Assembly (NCBI GenBank): GCA_030562195.1
Contig: JAUJPP010000012.1
Location: 3,534,001-3,598,000 of the forward strand
Source of the DNA: Nipponacmea schrenckii
Lineage: Eukaryota; Mollusca; Gastropoda; Lottiidae
Length of the DNA: 64,000 nucleotides
Direction of reading: 5' to 3'
Shown: one piece after another, positions 1-14,262 of the stretch
Layout of the letters: every line of letters begins with the position of its first letter
How positions within the stretch are numbered: position 1 is the first letter of the stretch
Made by a program: the position numbers and the translations under genes
The notes under the pieces: model-generated
What the model was told of the DNA's origin: nothing
Seen by the model: the letters and a program-made list of their open reading frames with translations, nothing else
Database searches by the model: none

Positions 1-3000
1 ATGGTGACACTCTTATCATTTTGATTGAATGGTTTTTATCTAATATGATGACAAATCAGATAACTTTTCTCCTCTTCATCAGAGACAATTAACTCTCAAT
101 TTAACTAGTGATATAGTACCAACACTTTATTTTCTACCTTCCACTCCATTCTGTATGTATTGTTTAATTATTTATTAACTACTTTGTTCATTGTCACATT
201 CTCTTGTAACCAATTATCATAAAGCTTTTATATCCTTTAATGTAATAACTCCATTCTTTTTATACATCTTCAGAATTCAATGAGTTTCTATCTTATCTAT
301 CCCCATCATAATTATTTGCTGTATTTTGCATTTGTCAAGCCAAAAGTAATTAACTTCTATATTCTCTACATGATTTCAAACTGATTTCTCTTATTGTATG
401 TACAAAAAGTTTATCAAAAGATCTATCAGAATTTGATGATTGCAATGAAATTAAGTTAATAAAAGGTTTCTTTGTCATATCTTGTCATTTCAACTCGGAA
501 ATAAACTACTTCTGATTGAGCATTTAGAAAGTTAATAACTTAATTTCTTTTATACATTTTTAGATTTCTAAATTTGATAGAGAAGAAATTTAAGTCTGCA
601 AAACTTTAGTCATGTTATATATTTGCCATGTATTTCTATGCCTGCAATTACAATATATATGAATACATAAAGAGATACAATTTAATTAAGAGTTTTCAAA
701 GAAAGTTTCTATAGTTTATATCGTCAATCGAAACCATCAAGCTAATAACCCCATCATAAATATAATGTAACAAGTGGGGGTTAGTTGTATTGTCTTTCAA
801 GGATGGAACGGGTCTGTATGATTAGGGGCCATATTCTTCAAACAACATTAAGATAAAATCCAGTAATTGAGATTTCTGTCCCTGATCTTTGAAGCTCATT
901 AGAATGATAAGCGGAATATTTTACCTTACAACATAAAGATATTGTTATTATTATTGTAACACCTTGAAGATTATTGTGCCAAATCTGTTAAATCCAATAA
1001 TTTTAAAAGTGGGGTTAACAATAATAGAATTTTGTCTGATTTAAAATGTTAACAGAATCAGTCTAGCGAAAACCAGATTGGAATTCTAGTGAAGTAATAA
1101 AAGAGAATGGGTTTGAAGTGTGAATTAGCAGAAATGGAAAAGTAATTTAAATGTTCTAATAGAAGATAGACATTGTTATTTATGTAGATGGCACCACTCC
1201 TAATACAAATGGCAGGTGAAATAGTCATAGAATTTCCATCACATGTCTCGTTAAGTCAGTCGTCATGTGGATGATAAAATCAACGTTAGTCTACATACTA
1301 ATTTCTAACATTGGCTGATTGTCAGCAGAAATAGAAATCTACTGTCGGAAGATGAACTATTTTTGATCAATAAGTGATTTAGTTATATAGTCTGAGTACA
1401 CTGTCTAGACAATTTAAAACGAAGCGTAGGAATAGCATTCCATCAGTTTACAAGATGTACCATTATGAAATGAAACATTTGTTGTAATTCAATGATCCAT
1501 CATGGTATTTTATCAGTTGATGAATGGTGTATCAAGTACCGAGTCATCCATTACTGATATTGACTAAAATGATTCAAACCTTTAGGGGATTATCACTGCA
1601 AGCTTTAATACCCATCTTCCTCACTTTCTAACAATTTGACTCTTAGAAACAACAACTTCAATTAATGTCATTGATACTCTTTTAAAGAAGGCTTAGCTTT
1701 CTTCCTTCTTCTGGCACCACATTTCCTGTTATTAGTTTTAGACATTGTAAAAATGATTGGTACTGTATTCTGATCAGGTGAATTGCAGTCAGTATTACAC
1801 CTTTAATTCCACTGAATTCAAAGATTGTCTTTCAATGCATTGCATTTGTATGTCATTGGAAACTAGGTATTTTTTCTAATATAGAAACAACACATACTAA
1901 CATAGTTCACAATCATTTTCAATCTCTTCCTGAATTTTGATTCAGGCTATAATATTTCAATTAAACCTTCAAAGCAAATTTTAAGTTTAGAAAATAGCTT
2001 TAGATGTGATTTGAAGGCATTTTTTTTAGAAATACAACTTATATTGTTGAGTGAATGATTCCAAACAGTTGTGAACGTGTGTGTAATATCCATGAATGAT
2101 GCTATATGTGCCAAAGCATGAAAGTTAAGTTTAGTTTTCGGGATCTTGTTAAGGTTTCGAGAGTAAGTTTTAATTTTTCAAAATACTTACAATATATTTT
2201 CTAGCATTCATGTCGAGTTGTTCTACTTTGTTTTAGCAAAATCTATGTGTGAAGTTCGTAATCAAACATTTACATTGAAAAAAAAAAAATCTTTTTTTTG
2301 GTCAAATTCTTAAAGTATTTTCATTGTTGACTTATTGGTACTTTCCAGGGATTAGGCTAAGTTTGCTTGAATAATGTAAAATGATGTTTATTTGAGCTTT
2401 GTTTCCAAAACACCAGAATAATTTGTATTTGTGGAACTCCCTAAGTATTAACTGATGAAGTATATGAGTACCATTTAGATTTGTAAAACAAACCTCCCTA
2501 CTGATAACTAGGAATATGACAGATAGTAACATGACTCTATAGATTAAATTATAATTTGTTCAATCTGTTCAAAATAACATTTCACCAACCCTTCAGTATC
2601 CAAAACAGTTTCTCATTGCCCATGTAACATTGTATCTGCAAGTTTTTAAAATTGATTATTCTTGGGAATTAGAAATTATCTCCCTTTACCAAAAAGTGTT
2701 CAGGTCAGTAAGGCATAATCAGACAAGTATTGAAATAATGTTTCTATTGACAACAAGATAAGACAAGACAGAAGTGAAAAGAAAACTTTCCAACAAAAGC
2801 CATATGTTCACCTCATTGTTTTGTTTCCTATCATCAATCAGTCTTCAATCACCCCTAGTTAAAAACAAACACGGCTACTTTATGAAAATAACTATTTGAC
2901 CAAATGTTTTTGTTTTATTAGTACATTCTACTTAATGAAAGTTACCTGTTTATTTATGGAACTATTAGGCTATGCAGGTGCTCCAAATTGCTGGAGATAT

Positions 3001-5442
3001 ATAAATATTGGTTGAAATGACATTGTTAAAGAAGGGTCAAAACATGGTTTCCTGGCCTTCTATTAGTAATTAGTTGTTTTTAATCTTATATTCAGTCAGA
3101 CTTTCATGTTCTATTCAGATTGATAATTATAAAACAATCTGTTGCTATAACTTTTAAGACAACTAAAAGTACCATCATTTCAGATCTATTCTTGTCATTA
3201 TTGCTATAATTTTACTGAGTTGTAAATATTATTATTATATTTTGATGGCTCTAGTAATGTAATAGATTATTTTATTACAAAGTATAATTGCTTTAAGTTG
3301 GGATTCAGGTAAACAACTTATCAAATTTCACCTCAGGTTAACATGGTTTTCTATCATATCTTTGCAATGCCGACCTTGAAAATACCATGAAAATCATTTA
3401 AAAAAAAAGTAAATCCACTAAATTTAGCAATGAGTATGCCAATTCAAATTTTATTGAAAGGTGAGAATATATGGGATATGGTGCTGGGTCCAGGTTGATA
3501 GATACAGTGGAAAATAAAATAAGTACATGATTCTTTTTTACTGACTGTATCAACAACCCCAGACTGTTCCCAAGGCGAATCTTAAACTTTAGAGTATCAG
3601 CTATTGCTAAGTTGAAGAACTAAGTGGCTTCTAATCCGTAGTTGTTTCTTGGAGTTGACATTTCTAATGATGATGATTTATTACTTACTCAATATTGAAT
3701 GAACTAACATTTAAGTGCAGATTAAGTTTTTTCTGAAGAAAATGTCAATGTGACTGAAAGTTTGAGACAATTTGGAGTCAGGAGATGAAGAATACTGGTA
3801 CCATTGATATACACATATTGTCTGACTAAAGATATTAAATGTAAACTTCATTCATTATTAAAAACATCCTTTATTCCATGACATAATTAAAAAACCTAAA
3901 TATATGACCTCAGTTAGAACTCCCCTTGATTAATACTATCCTATTCTCATTGATGTTAGAATTGTATAGTAAATAATCAGCATGCAATAAAATACATGTG
4001 CATTACATGTGCACAGCAGGCTATTCAAGTAATTTATTCATATGAAACAATCTAGTCAGACCTTTTGTCTGCTAAACATGCATGAAAGTGCATTTAGGTT
4101 CAAAACACTACGACTTTTTACTTGTGAAGGTGAGAGTGGTCTTGAATTTGAATAGGAATAGTTTTCACGGTTGCCTGGATTTCAATTGATGATAGGAAGA
4201 TTTAGAAAGAAGTCAACTGTAAATTTTGTATAAAGTTGATCAATTGCTTGTGAACAGAGCTGTCTGATTTTTAAGTTCCAATTCAATATATTTGTTGAAC
4301 ATTTTCATTCCTCCAATATTTTGTATTATTCAGTGACAAGATTGATGGCTTCCTTTAGTATTTGATATTTCTGATGAACCTTCACTGTAACAGGATTTAC
4401 AAAACAAATCCTATTTTACACAATTTTACAATGGTGGGTCAGGCTTTAATCAGATTTCCTTTCTTGTTTACAAGTCTGAAATGCTCTTGTTTCAGTTCAC
4501 TCTCTAAATATCCACAGGTAATTTGCTACTGATGTAGACAACAATTATTTATGTGGGCCTTGCTTGTTGCTTCTCAGGGCTATTTGCATTACAGGCAAAT
4601 ATAAGTTCTGATGGGGCTAATGAATTTTACTTTCTATTTCAAAATGTCCTGTTTCTAAGACTAAGGTTTGATTAATCAAATGAATAGCCAACCTGTTTTT
4701 AAAGAAAAGAACCACAAAGTACCACTATGACAAAAAAGAGATATCAATGCTTTTGTCTGTATAGAGGAAACTGTAACCCAAACTAGTAATGACATTGTGA
4801 ATTTACACAATCATAGGGAAGTTGTTTTAAAATTGTAGTTTCTACTGTACCAGTCAAACAGGGAAACTCTAAAATGTAATTTTATTATATAGCTCATTGA
4901 AACAATATCTTCCTATACAGCCAAATTGTTTGGTAGGAAAAGCTATTCTATGAGTATTCTAAACAAAATTTCCAATACAACAGTTTCAGGGTACGTTTCT
5001 TCTAACTCTAAATACCCCACATATCACAGTTTAGATGTCTCAGATATTCAAATATTTGTCAGATTATTGGAGATCTTCAATCTTCCATGAAACTAAAAGT
5101 GTCAATATGAATGTTTTTGAAACAAACAAAAGGTTGTTTGTTGTTATTGTTTGTGATATCTTTACAATTATATTCCTAATATTTTTTGATTTTATTGTCA
5201 GTGAGATTATATTCATTGTGTAACTTTACACCCATATGATTATTATGTAGACTCAATGTTTTTAGGATTGAATCAAGATTTTCAATAAACTTCTATTGCT
5301 AAACTGATAAAGTTTCAATATTAAGCTTCAAATAATATCAAAGTGCTAATATTGCTGTATATATCTCCTTGTAGTAAACCAAGTATGTTTAAGAGACTGT
5401 ATCTACAGGGAATCAGTATAAAAACGAAATTTTCAGAAATAG
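1..5442. other. AT-rich non-coding DNA, no gene seen
   Basis: No open frame here has recognisable domain content; the two ORFs of just over 60 codons (2332-2532 minus, 5035-5223 plus) are low-complexity and look like chance. A poly-A run followed directly by a poly-T run lies near 2278-2299. I saw no tRNA, no splice-flanked exon and no clear repeat family. It may be intergenic or the intron of an unseen gene. Confidence 0.6.
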
Positions 5443-6205
5443 TTTTTTTTTTACGCCAACATGGAAATGTGGACATATATTGCCATCGCCCCTGTCCGTC
5501 CGTCGGTCCGTCCACATTTGTTGTATCCACAATAGAAGCTACAGTTTTTATCAGATCTTAATGAAACTTGTATACATGTATGTATTGATGATATCTCGGT
5601 CAATTTCGAAAATGGAAATTATCGCATGAACGGTTTTTGAGTTATTGCACTTGACTTAGTAAAAATGTTTCAAATTTGGGTTGTATCCACAAAAGAGGCT
5701 ACAGTTTTTATCAGAAATTCAAATTTGACGATTTTTTGATGAATAGTTTATGAGTAATTGCCCTCATTTTATGTAGACACTATAGAAGCTACAATTATCT
5801 ATTCTATTTTCTTATTATCTATCGATTTTAATGAAACTTGGTATGAGCATTGGAATTGATAAGAGGGCAGTCAAGTTTGATTTTGACAATTTTGTGATAA
5901 ACAGTTTTGGTGTTATTGCCCCTGTCTCTATATTTGTTGTAGACAAAATAGAAGCTACAATTTTCAATGGATTTAAATGAAAGTTGGTGTGAGCATTGGA
6001 ATTGATAAGACGGCGGTCAAGTTCGAATTTGAAGATTTTTCGATGAACTGTTTTTTAGTTATTGCCCTTGACTTAGTAAGATTGCCTCAAAATTTTATTG
6101 TGGCTTCAATAGAAGCTACAATTTTCAATGGATTTTGATGAAACTTGGTGTTTTTGAGTTTTTGCCATTGACTTCAATATCCATTTAGTGAATGTTTTTG
6201 AGTCA
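5443..6205. repeat. Degenerate ~160-bp tandem array with CCGT-rich leader
   Basis: A poly-T run (5443-5452) and a CCGT-type simple repeat (5496-5513) lead into five recurrences of the anchor word AGAAGCTACA or a close variant, at about 5534, 5694, 5784, 5950 and 6111. Spacings are 160, 90, 166 and 161 bp, so one unit is shortened. Each unit repeats the same order of words: the anchor, then TTTTAATGAAACTTG-like, a GATGAAC-type block, a GTTATTGCCC-type block and TTGACTTAGTA-like. CCGT-rich runs joined to such arrays are, from general knowledge, common in bivalve and gastropod genomes. The family name and any transposon relationship are unknown. Two overlapping ORFs at its left end (5321-5530 minus, 5343-5561 plus) are products of the repeat, not genes. 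Confidence 0.85.
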
Positions 6206-9200
6206 TTGTTCTATTTATTTTTCAAATTCAATTCTGCCAGTGGGCATATGTTACCTTGCCTGGCAAGCTATCTTTTTCTTTGTGCCTGTTAGATTCTGAG
6301 TAAATATGATGAGTTTAAGTTGCTCAATGGTTTTATTTTGTGACAACTCGTGGAAGTTTTTCTGTCCTAGTTTTGCAAGGAGTTGGCTAAGTTTCAAAGG
6401 GTATGAGATAATCACATAACAACAGGGAGGAAGTGACCAGGAAGAAACTATTGGCACACAATATCTTCCTTATTTAACCAGGAAACTTATCAACTAAGTG
6501 AATTCAATTAAAACTTTTGAAATATGAAATGTTTCCTCTGACTAATGTGGTTTGGGGGAAGTTCTTATCAAATGTCATATAGAATACAGAATAACAACTT
6601 TATTTCCCTAAAGCCTTGCCCTAGATTAGTTTCACTTTCAATTCCTTATCTACATCTGATGAATTTCAATGCATCTATTATCTAAGTGAGAATTAATTTC
6701 GCATTGAGTTCCTGGTGTGATTCAAGATTATATTCATATTACCCCCACACAGTAATCATCTGTAGTACTTTTTTAATCTTGAGATTATTCGGGATTGCGA
6801 TAAAACTCTCATTTAATCTCTGGTTTAGGTAATTCTTAATGACAGAAACAGTGGTTTGAAGGAGGCCCTGGCATCTCCAAAAATGAGGATGACCTAACTT
6901 TTCCAAAACACACTCCAACTAATAGTCTATTCAAGTCGCTGATTAACCAACCAACAAATTACCTGAGCAGCTGTTAAAGCTGCCATTAGTAATTCTCGAT
7001 GCTGTTTGCTCCCCCCCCCCCTTTGATAATTCTGTGGCTCCCTTTTACCTATTGGCTATGAAAAGGTAAAAAACTTTATTCATGTTATAGTTGACTAGAA
7101 TTAAATCCTACAAATTTGGAAATACAAATAATTTTCTGTCAAAGCAAAGAATAAGCAGTCATATCCATTTAAGTGATCTGTGCCCCCTTAAATGGTAGAC
7201 AAGTTTAACAAACGACCATTGACCTTAAACAAGTTGAACCAGAAAAGGTCAATCAAGGTGGAGAAGTTGTAATTGTTTTGGTTGAGTTCACACTTTGTCT
7301 GATTGAAGGAGATGTTTCTTGACAGACCAAACGGTTAATTATCTGGTGGCTACTTGATATGTATAAGATTGAGTATTGGCGGGTAAAAAACCAGTCAGAC
7401 GGCGATAATGGTCCAATGATTTGACTATTAGTCTACTAATCCTACTAGTTACCAATGAATATATCACGTCTAGCGATTAATAACCTTTTTGATTACAGCA
7501 TTATTTTAGGAAACAATCGTCTCCTTTTAGATTTCCATTAATTCATGTTACAATCGGCATTTAGATAAAAGGCTTACTGATTATATCCAATTTCCGTCTG
7601 TTTTTGAGTTTGGATGAAGACCTAAAAATTATTCCATGATTAATGGCACCATGAGCCTCTTGTTTGTAACCAGCGCAAGTGCTTTTTTAAGGAAGTTAAG
7701 CATTATATTTGTACAAAATTTCAGATTTTCCATCCAAAGAGATTCCAATATGTCTTATTCATGTGATACCTACCTATATACTTAATGTGATGGGAATAAT
7801 TTTAATGAGTCAATGGTACTTCTGGCTACTAGAATCTACAAAATAATGAACAAACAATGAAATGAAAATGAGAACAGATAATGTCATGCAGTGTAAAATG
7901 AGGGAAATTTTGCAAGGACAGAAGCATAAACTTCTTTTATTAGATTCCAAATGATTGAGATAACATTAAACTCCTGAAACAAGATATTAAGTCTTTTAGG
8001 GACACCTGCTGCTGTAAAATTAGGTATTTTTTTCTAAGTAGAAAATTTGGGAGTCATGGATGAGATTCTTGACATGGATATTGATTTAATTGAGAGATCA
8101 ATGTGAAGCTTTAAGCTACCATTAATAATGATAATTATGTCAATCTGATGGCCTGTAGGGTGTTGTGGTCAACTGGTTATTTCAATGGTACTAATAATGA
8201 CCATTTTTTATCCTTCATTTAATAATGATTGAGAATCTATTCAGATTTACTTGTTGAAAAAAACCTTGCTTAGAGAATATTTCCTTTATCTTTTTTTCAT
8301 AAAGTAACAGAATCCCTTAAAATCTGGAAAACTCACAAAACTATCCTTTTTGAACAAACACTTAATCAACATAATAAGCAAATGCATCTTATGGATAATT
8401 ACTTAGTTTTAAGGATATTTGTTAATTTTTTTATGTTATTTATGGCAGGTATATTTACTGATGAATAGACCTCTTATTCGCCTAGTTTATAATTTTCAAA
8501 TTTATGATCATTCAAGACCTATGATCCCTTTAATATCAAGCATCAATTTTACAAAATGTAGAGTTTGGTAAAATTTCAGAGCTAATCAAATGCTTGTCCT
8601 TTCACAAAAGATAAGCATTTACTTCATCTTTAATAATACCTTTGTTCTGATTTTTTGTAAATGTTTTATTCTGGTGAATGAAAATAAGGCAGTAAGAAAA
8701 GTTCATTGGCACTATATTGGACTCTTCACTATACTTGACATTAGAGTTACAATGTTTTTGATTAAATGAATGAATTTGATTTTCTAGTTGACTGTCTAGA
8801 ATAGAATTTATTGATTAAACAGCTAAAAAACAATTTCAACTCTTTTCTATCCATGTCAGAGCCAAATTACTGTTTACTTTTAATTGTAACTTTTGTGGCT
8901 CAGACCACTTTTGTAGATACATAAAAACTTGTAATCTCCTCGAGTTTTATTAGGCGACAACTTAAGATTAGTTGGGTCATTGATAGTCCGAAACTTGATA
9001 ACTCAGTTTACTAAATCTCAGAAAGCTCAGATGTCAGCATGTAAAGTGAGACAGGGCTGTGATTTTGAAGGATTTGGTTTGTTTTCCATGGTGCCTGGGT
9101 ATTAAAGATGTTTTGATGAATAACTTTTTCTCAATATTACTGAACTATACTGATGCCAAAATTTCCAATAATAGAGTTGCAAAAAATACTTTTTTGAGAC

Positions 9201-12200
9201 AAGTTTCTTGATAAATCTGAAATTTAGTCATAGATATATCTGATTCCTCATGATTTAGACCTTTTTTGCCATTGTTGAGGGAAAAACTAATTCTTTAATG
9301 AATCTCGTTTCTTTCTTTAAGCGTGCTTGTTATGTTGGGAGGTCATTATCTTACAGTGGTTTATCTTCTCCTTTAGGTCTATTTCCATATGACAATAAAA
9401 TTATTTTATTAATGTAATATTAAGATGGACATACACAATATTGTCAAGTATTAAGGACTGAATGTTATGTACATGTTAATATTCTAATTTTCTCATTATA
9501 ATTAATCAACAAATCTGGACAATTGATGACCTTTATTATAGCGAGAAAATGGCAGACTTGACATTCTAGATGATTAGATTCAAAAGAAACAACGTATGTT
9601 CATGTTTGTCCACCTTTACAATTGATTGACGTTTAAAACTCGAGACACTTATTTCCAGCCTAATCAATAATGATAATATTTCCAACCCACAATGGACAAA
9701 TCATATTGGCGGCAAATATTTGCTTTACCAACAGCTTCCTGTAAAATGTCACTTGCACGACTGAAACAGCACGTTTCGTATTTACTAGGTAGGCTTCTTC
9801 ACCAAATTATATATCATTGACGTTTGGAAATGAGGTATAATTGATATCATGCTATAATAACACACCAGCTTCCAGACAACGGCAGTATTCTTTGACATTT
9901 ATTTTATAAATTATCTTGACATACTTTCTTAAAGAAATAATTCTTTTATAAATTAACAGCATATTTCTCTTTTCTTACCTTTTCATCAAGTTAGTAATTT
10001 AAATGTCATAGCTAAGATTTTCTTTGAAGTTTAGTTGCATGAACTCTTTTGTTAAGGAGGAAGTATTTAACCTTTCTATTTAATTTAATGGCATAATCAA
10101 AAGGTAATAGCAACAAATACATACAATAAGTTATTGTACTGGCACCATTCTTCTTTACTGCTTTTTATTTCAACAATAACTATAAAAAAAGAAAATGAAC
10201 AATGCTGTAAATATCTGTGACTGAAGGTGGGATTTAGAAGCCTACTAGGCAGATTTGACATAGAGCAAACATTATGAAGGAAACAGTTTCTTTTAAGATA
10301 ACAATCAATAAGTCAGTAAGATAAATTGTCCTCCTATTTTACCTTGGTATTTTATTTTTTATTATATTCTACCTTTGTCAGCAACACATTGGCATAATAG
10401 GGACCCCTTTGGCTCAGTGAGGTAAGGGTTTAACCAAGGCTATGGTCAATTATATCTTCATATATTTCACTTGTCAATGATGCAGTTTGAAGAAGAGGGT
10501 ATGAAATAAGTGAGATAATGAACCATTTCTGTATGCTATTGGCTTTGAACACTAGTATGCCGTCTTCTGTTCAGTATCCTTTATTGTGCAGACAGGACAC
10601 TTTATGATATGCAAGAAGATTCTGGGCTACCAATCTGAATTTACTCTTTAAATATAATGGATGGGCTTTTTAAACTGATTTGCACCATTATGTTTTAACA
10701 GTGAACATTACTCAATAAATAGAGATAAAACCAGCTACAAGTAAAATATCCATTTATTATTACTATGTTGTAATAAACAATATACCTCCAGACTCTAGTC
10801 TGCAGAATCAATTGGAAATTGAAAACTACTCAGGTATTTTTTTTATCTATGACAATGTGAGGTCTAGAGAAATCTGAACCTATATCTCTGCTTCATTACT
10901 CTTCTGTCATTTCATTTCAGAACATTAAAGGTACACATTCCCTGAGATATTTCTTTAAACTCATCTCTTATTTATACCCAACAGTCACACTCTAACTTAG
11001 AGTTTTAATTTGATTTCAAAATTATTGGTAAATGTGGGTTGGAAATAATAAAAAGAAAAAAATTTGGAAGCACTGACTATGGTACCCTAATAGCCTTGCA
11101 TTGACTAAATTAGTCTTCTGCAAATAGTAAGGAATTGAGTAACAATTATGGGGAATGATCACTTGATTATGTTACCTTGATCTCAGGTGTATAGGTCAAC
11201 AATGTCAATCATTGTAGAAAGAGTACAGGTATGACATAATATATGACTAACATATGACTATATGACTCATACAGAACAATACCTATGGTCATATTAACAT
11301 AAACATTTCACTAATTATTGATTCCTCTAATCACTATGAGTAATTTGACGGATTCTTAGGCGCCAGAGAAAAACACATTATGTTTTTAAAATGTTGATAA
11401 ATGTCAAATGATCATATCGAATTTAGATTCATTTTCTATCTTTCAAGAAACATCTCTTTTTAATTCTCATATGAAAGTGAAATTGAGTATTGCAATTATA
11501 AAATAGAATTTATTTGATCTCTTCGTTTTTTTTTTAGTTTGGGCATAAATTTGTGAGGAGTGGTTTAATACTGCATTAGGTGTTTTGATTTTGATTGTGA
11601 CAAAAATCCTTTTAAACATCATTTGGTGTGAAGAATAAGCTGTAAATAGTAAGGTTAAGGTTACCATTATGTTAATTGTAGGAGTCCAGTTTAACTTAGA
11701 TAAAGAATGATAAATTGATTATGCTTAGCAGCTATGACAAAAGCGGATGTTAGATAGCAATATAAGATATCACTAATGGATGGCATTTTTTTAAAACCAT
11801 AGAAATTATTGTGAAATGTGTAATCTGGTGGGCAATATAGAATTAATTTCCATGCTGCATGTCAGAGTTATTGTATGTTGGACTGGCATTGTTATATCTT
11901 TGATGTTCAATATATATTGCTTTATAACATCAAGCGAGTCTACGACATGAAGTCTGTGTTTTTTACTCTCAATAAAATTCAAGTCAGAAATAATCCCACA
12001 AACATGTAATAAAGAGAAAAGGAAAAAGATATATGGCAGCTAATTATCTATATTCTTTAAAAGCTGGGTCAATTGGAATATAAAATCTCTTGTGAAAGCC
12101 TTTTGAGGATGGACACTTATCTACTTCCTTAATTGTGGTGACTGGATATAGTGTAGACAATTTATAATGAAGATTGTTGTGAGTAAGGGACACCAGTAAA

Positions 12201-14140
12201 TATTTCTTACCATAATTACCTGTTATTTTTTGAGAAAATTAAGGCCCCTGATTGCAAATTAGATAGTACATGCCGATTTCTTCAAGTGTATAAATCGAGG
12301 TTATAATTTAACAATAATTGATTATGGGATGCATCTGGTGCATCGTGACTACATCTTTCTATTCTTAATCATAAATAAATATTGCACCCAATTGTCCTTA
12401 CTGCCGGAAATAAATTTTCTATGAAAGCAAATTGATTTTAGTTACTTCATCATACCTATTGATCTAATGCTTATGTTTTCAAAAAGGTCAACAAAGTTCA
12501 TTCGTGAGATGCTCTTTACAGAAATAGATTTATTTTCAGATACTTAGTTAATTAAATTGTACACATGTTGACTGCTTTATGAGAAAGTCTGCCAACAAAA
12601 CGTCCATATGTGGCATGATTTACTGATAATCTTTTTGGTATTATATAACACAATCCTTTTATGGTGAATGTTGTATATATAATCCCAGATGAACAGTTCT
12701 CTATGTTTTTGTGGTTTATATGGTCAGATGGTTTAGTGAATGAGAAATTTAAATCAAGTTTGGTAAATAGATATATAGGTTAAGTGGGACTATGTTCGAC
12801 ACTGAACCTGAAATGTTCATGATTATCAAGCAGATCTGTTTAATTATGTATTTCTAGAAAAATCTGTCCAATAACTTGAAGTGCCTGGCAATGTTCTGCA
12901 ATGTTATTTGTATGACTCTTTCTTAATCTAGAATTTAAGTTGAAACATTGATTTGATTTTTGTTCAATTTGAATTTCCCTCCAATTCTATTGTGAAATGG
13001 CTGGTACCTTATGAAATGTTGTGTTCTATTATTCTTAGGACATCCTAATATCTGTGATGTGATGTATCAAAATTCAATGTTAATCCCTTGAGTTTCTCAG
13101 TCAATGTCAGCCTCGTCTAGCCACGCCCTACATTTCCCAGTCAATGTCACCCACATCTTGTTTTCTATTCAAGGGTTATGTGTAAAACTTCAGATAACAA
13201 ATATTCGCCTTCTTCAACTCTAGGTCTGAGCTACTGTAAGTGTTGTTTAGTTCTGTTGTGTGAAGTTTGGATAAGATGTACGTTATTTACACAACCCAAT
13301 CCTTGTTTGTCAAGTCTAAATAAGGCATAGTGCACGTCTTGCACCCATCACCTGCCCACAGTGAGACTGGGTCATTTCAAATGTCAATTTTTTCTGGTAA
13401 TTCTAAATTAGAAAAAAACTAGCTATAGAAGTTAAAGTACACAATCAGTTTTTAGGTAACATAAATATATTGTTACTAAGTGATCTTCATTAAAGAGACA
13501 TTGAAGTCAGAAAAGTTAATGTGGTTGTATTTACCTATCACGTCAGAGTTAAGATCAAAAATACCCAAATTTATCAAAACTAAAACAAATATATCAACAG
13601 TCCTTGTATGTTTAATAAAATCTCAATCCTTAATTAATGCTGTAATAATTTCAAACTGTATTTAGAATTAAAAGATGGTTTTAAAAATAAATCAGAGAGA
13701 AAGAGTTTAACACAGTAACATCTGAAACAGTGTACAACAAGAATAGTTTTATTTATATCCAACAGTACAAATAAGAAAGTAAATTGTCCAAGTATTCATT
13801 ACACCAAATCATTAAATATAAATTAATTTTATGCGAATAGAAAGGTCGTTGTATAATTAAAGAAGATAATCATTTGTCATCAGGGAACAATTGTCTCATA
13901 CAATCTAATATTCCTTGTCTATACATTTTTATGATGAAGAAAATTCTAAAATTGTGGAAAAAAATGTCAAGTCTGACTTAAAAACAATTGTGTCAATTTT
14001 GAACTCTAATCAAGAGTGTTAAATTCAGAATTCAATAGCATATCCACAGAAAATTACGATTATGTTGCAGGACTGTAGCTAAGTCATTGGAATGGTTGTT
14101 TGGAGCCAGTGGCAGCTGTAGATTCCAATCTCAGTTGACA
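6206..14140. other. AT-rich non-coding DNA with small CpG-retaining pockets
   Basis: No gene was recognised. Visible items are an 11-base C run (7011-7021), two short stretches that keep more CpG dinucleotides than their surroundings (about 7370-7610 and 9540-9890), and a weak tRNA-A-box-like word at 10410-10422. ORFs at 6251-6457, 11467-11667 and 13480-13665 are AT-rich and carry no motif I can name. Confidence 0.55.
7011..7021. repeat. Poly-C tract (11 bases)
   Basis: Eleven consecutive C bases in an otherwise AT-rich stretch. It is a simple homopolymer with no visible function and is a likely place for sequencing or assembly length error. Confidence 0.9.
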
Positions 14141-14262
14141 TGTGAAAATTTGATAACCTTCAATAAGTCATCTTCACTCATAACTCCATTTGACCAAGCT
14201 GTAAATAGGTAGGATTATCATCTAGATCTGGGAAAGGGGTTTGGCCACAGACCAGCTGGATC
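14141..14262. repeat. Dispersed repeat, copy A
   Basis: This segment aligns by eye to 17036-17150. Shared blocks in the same order are TGTGAAA, ACCTTCAATAAGTCAT, TTGACC-AGCTGTA, TGG(T)C and a closing ACAGCTGGA/ACCAGCTGGA. Copy A has about 7 extra bases between the first and second blocks. The two copies are in direct orientation about 2.9 kb apart. Family unknown; a short interspersed element is plausible, since internal words resemble sequences seen in molluscan dispersed repeats, but no promoter boxes or tail were identified. Confidence 0.65.
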
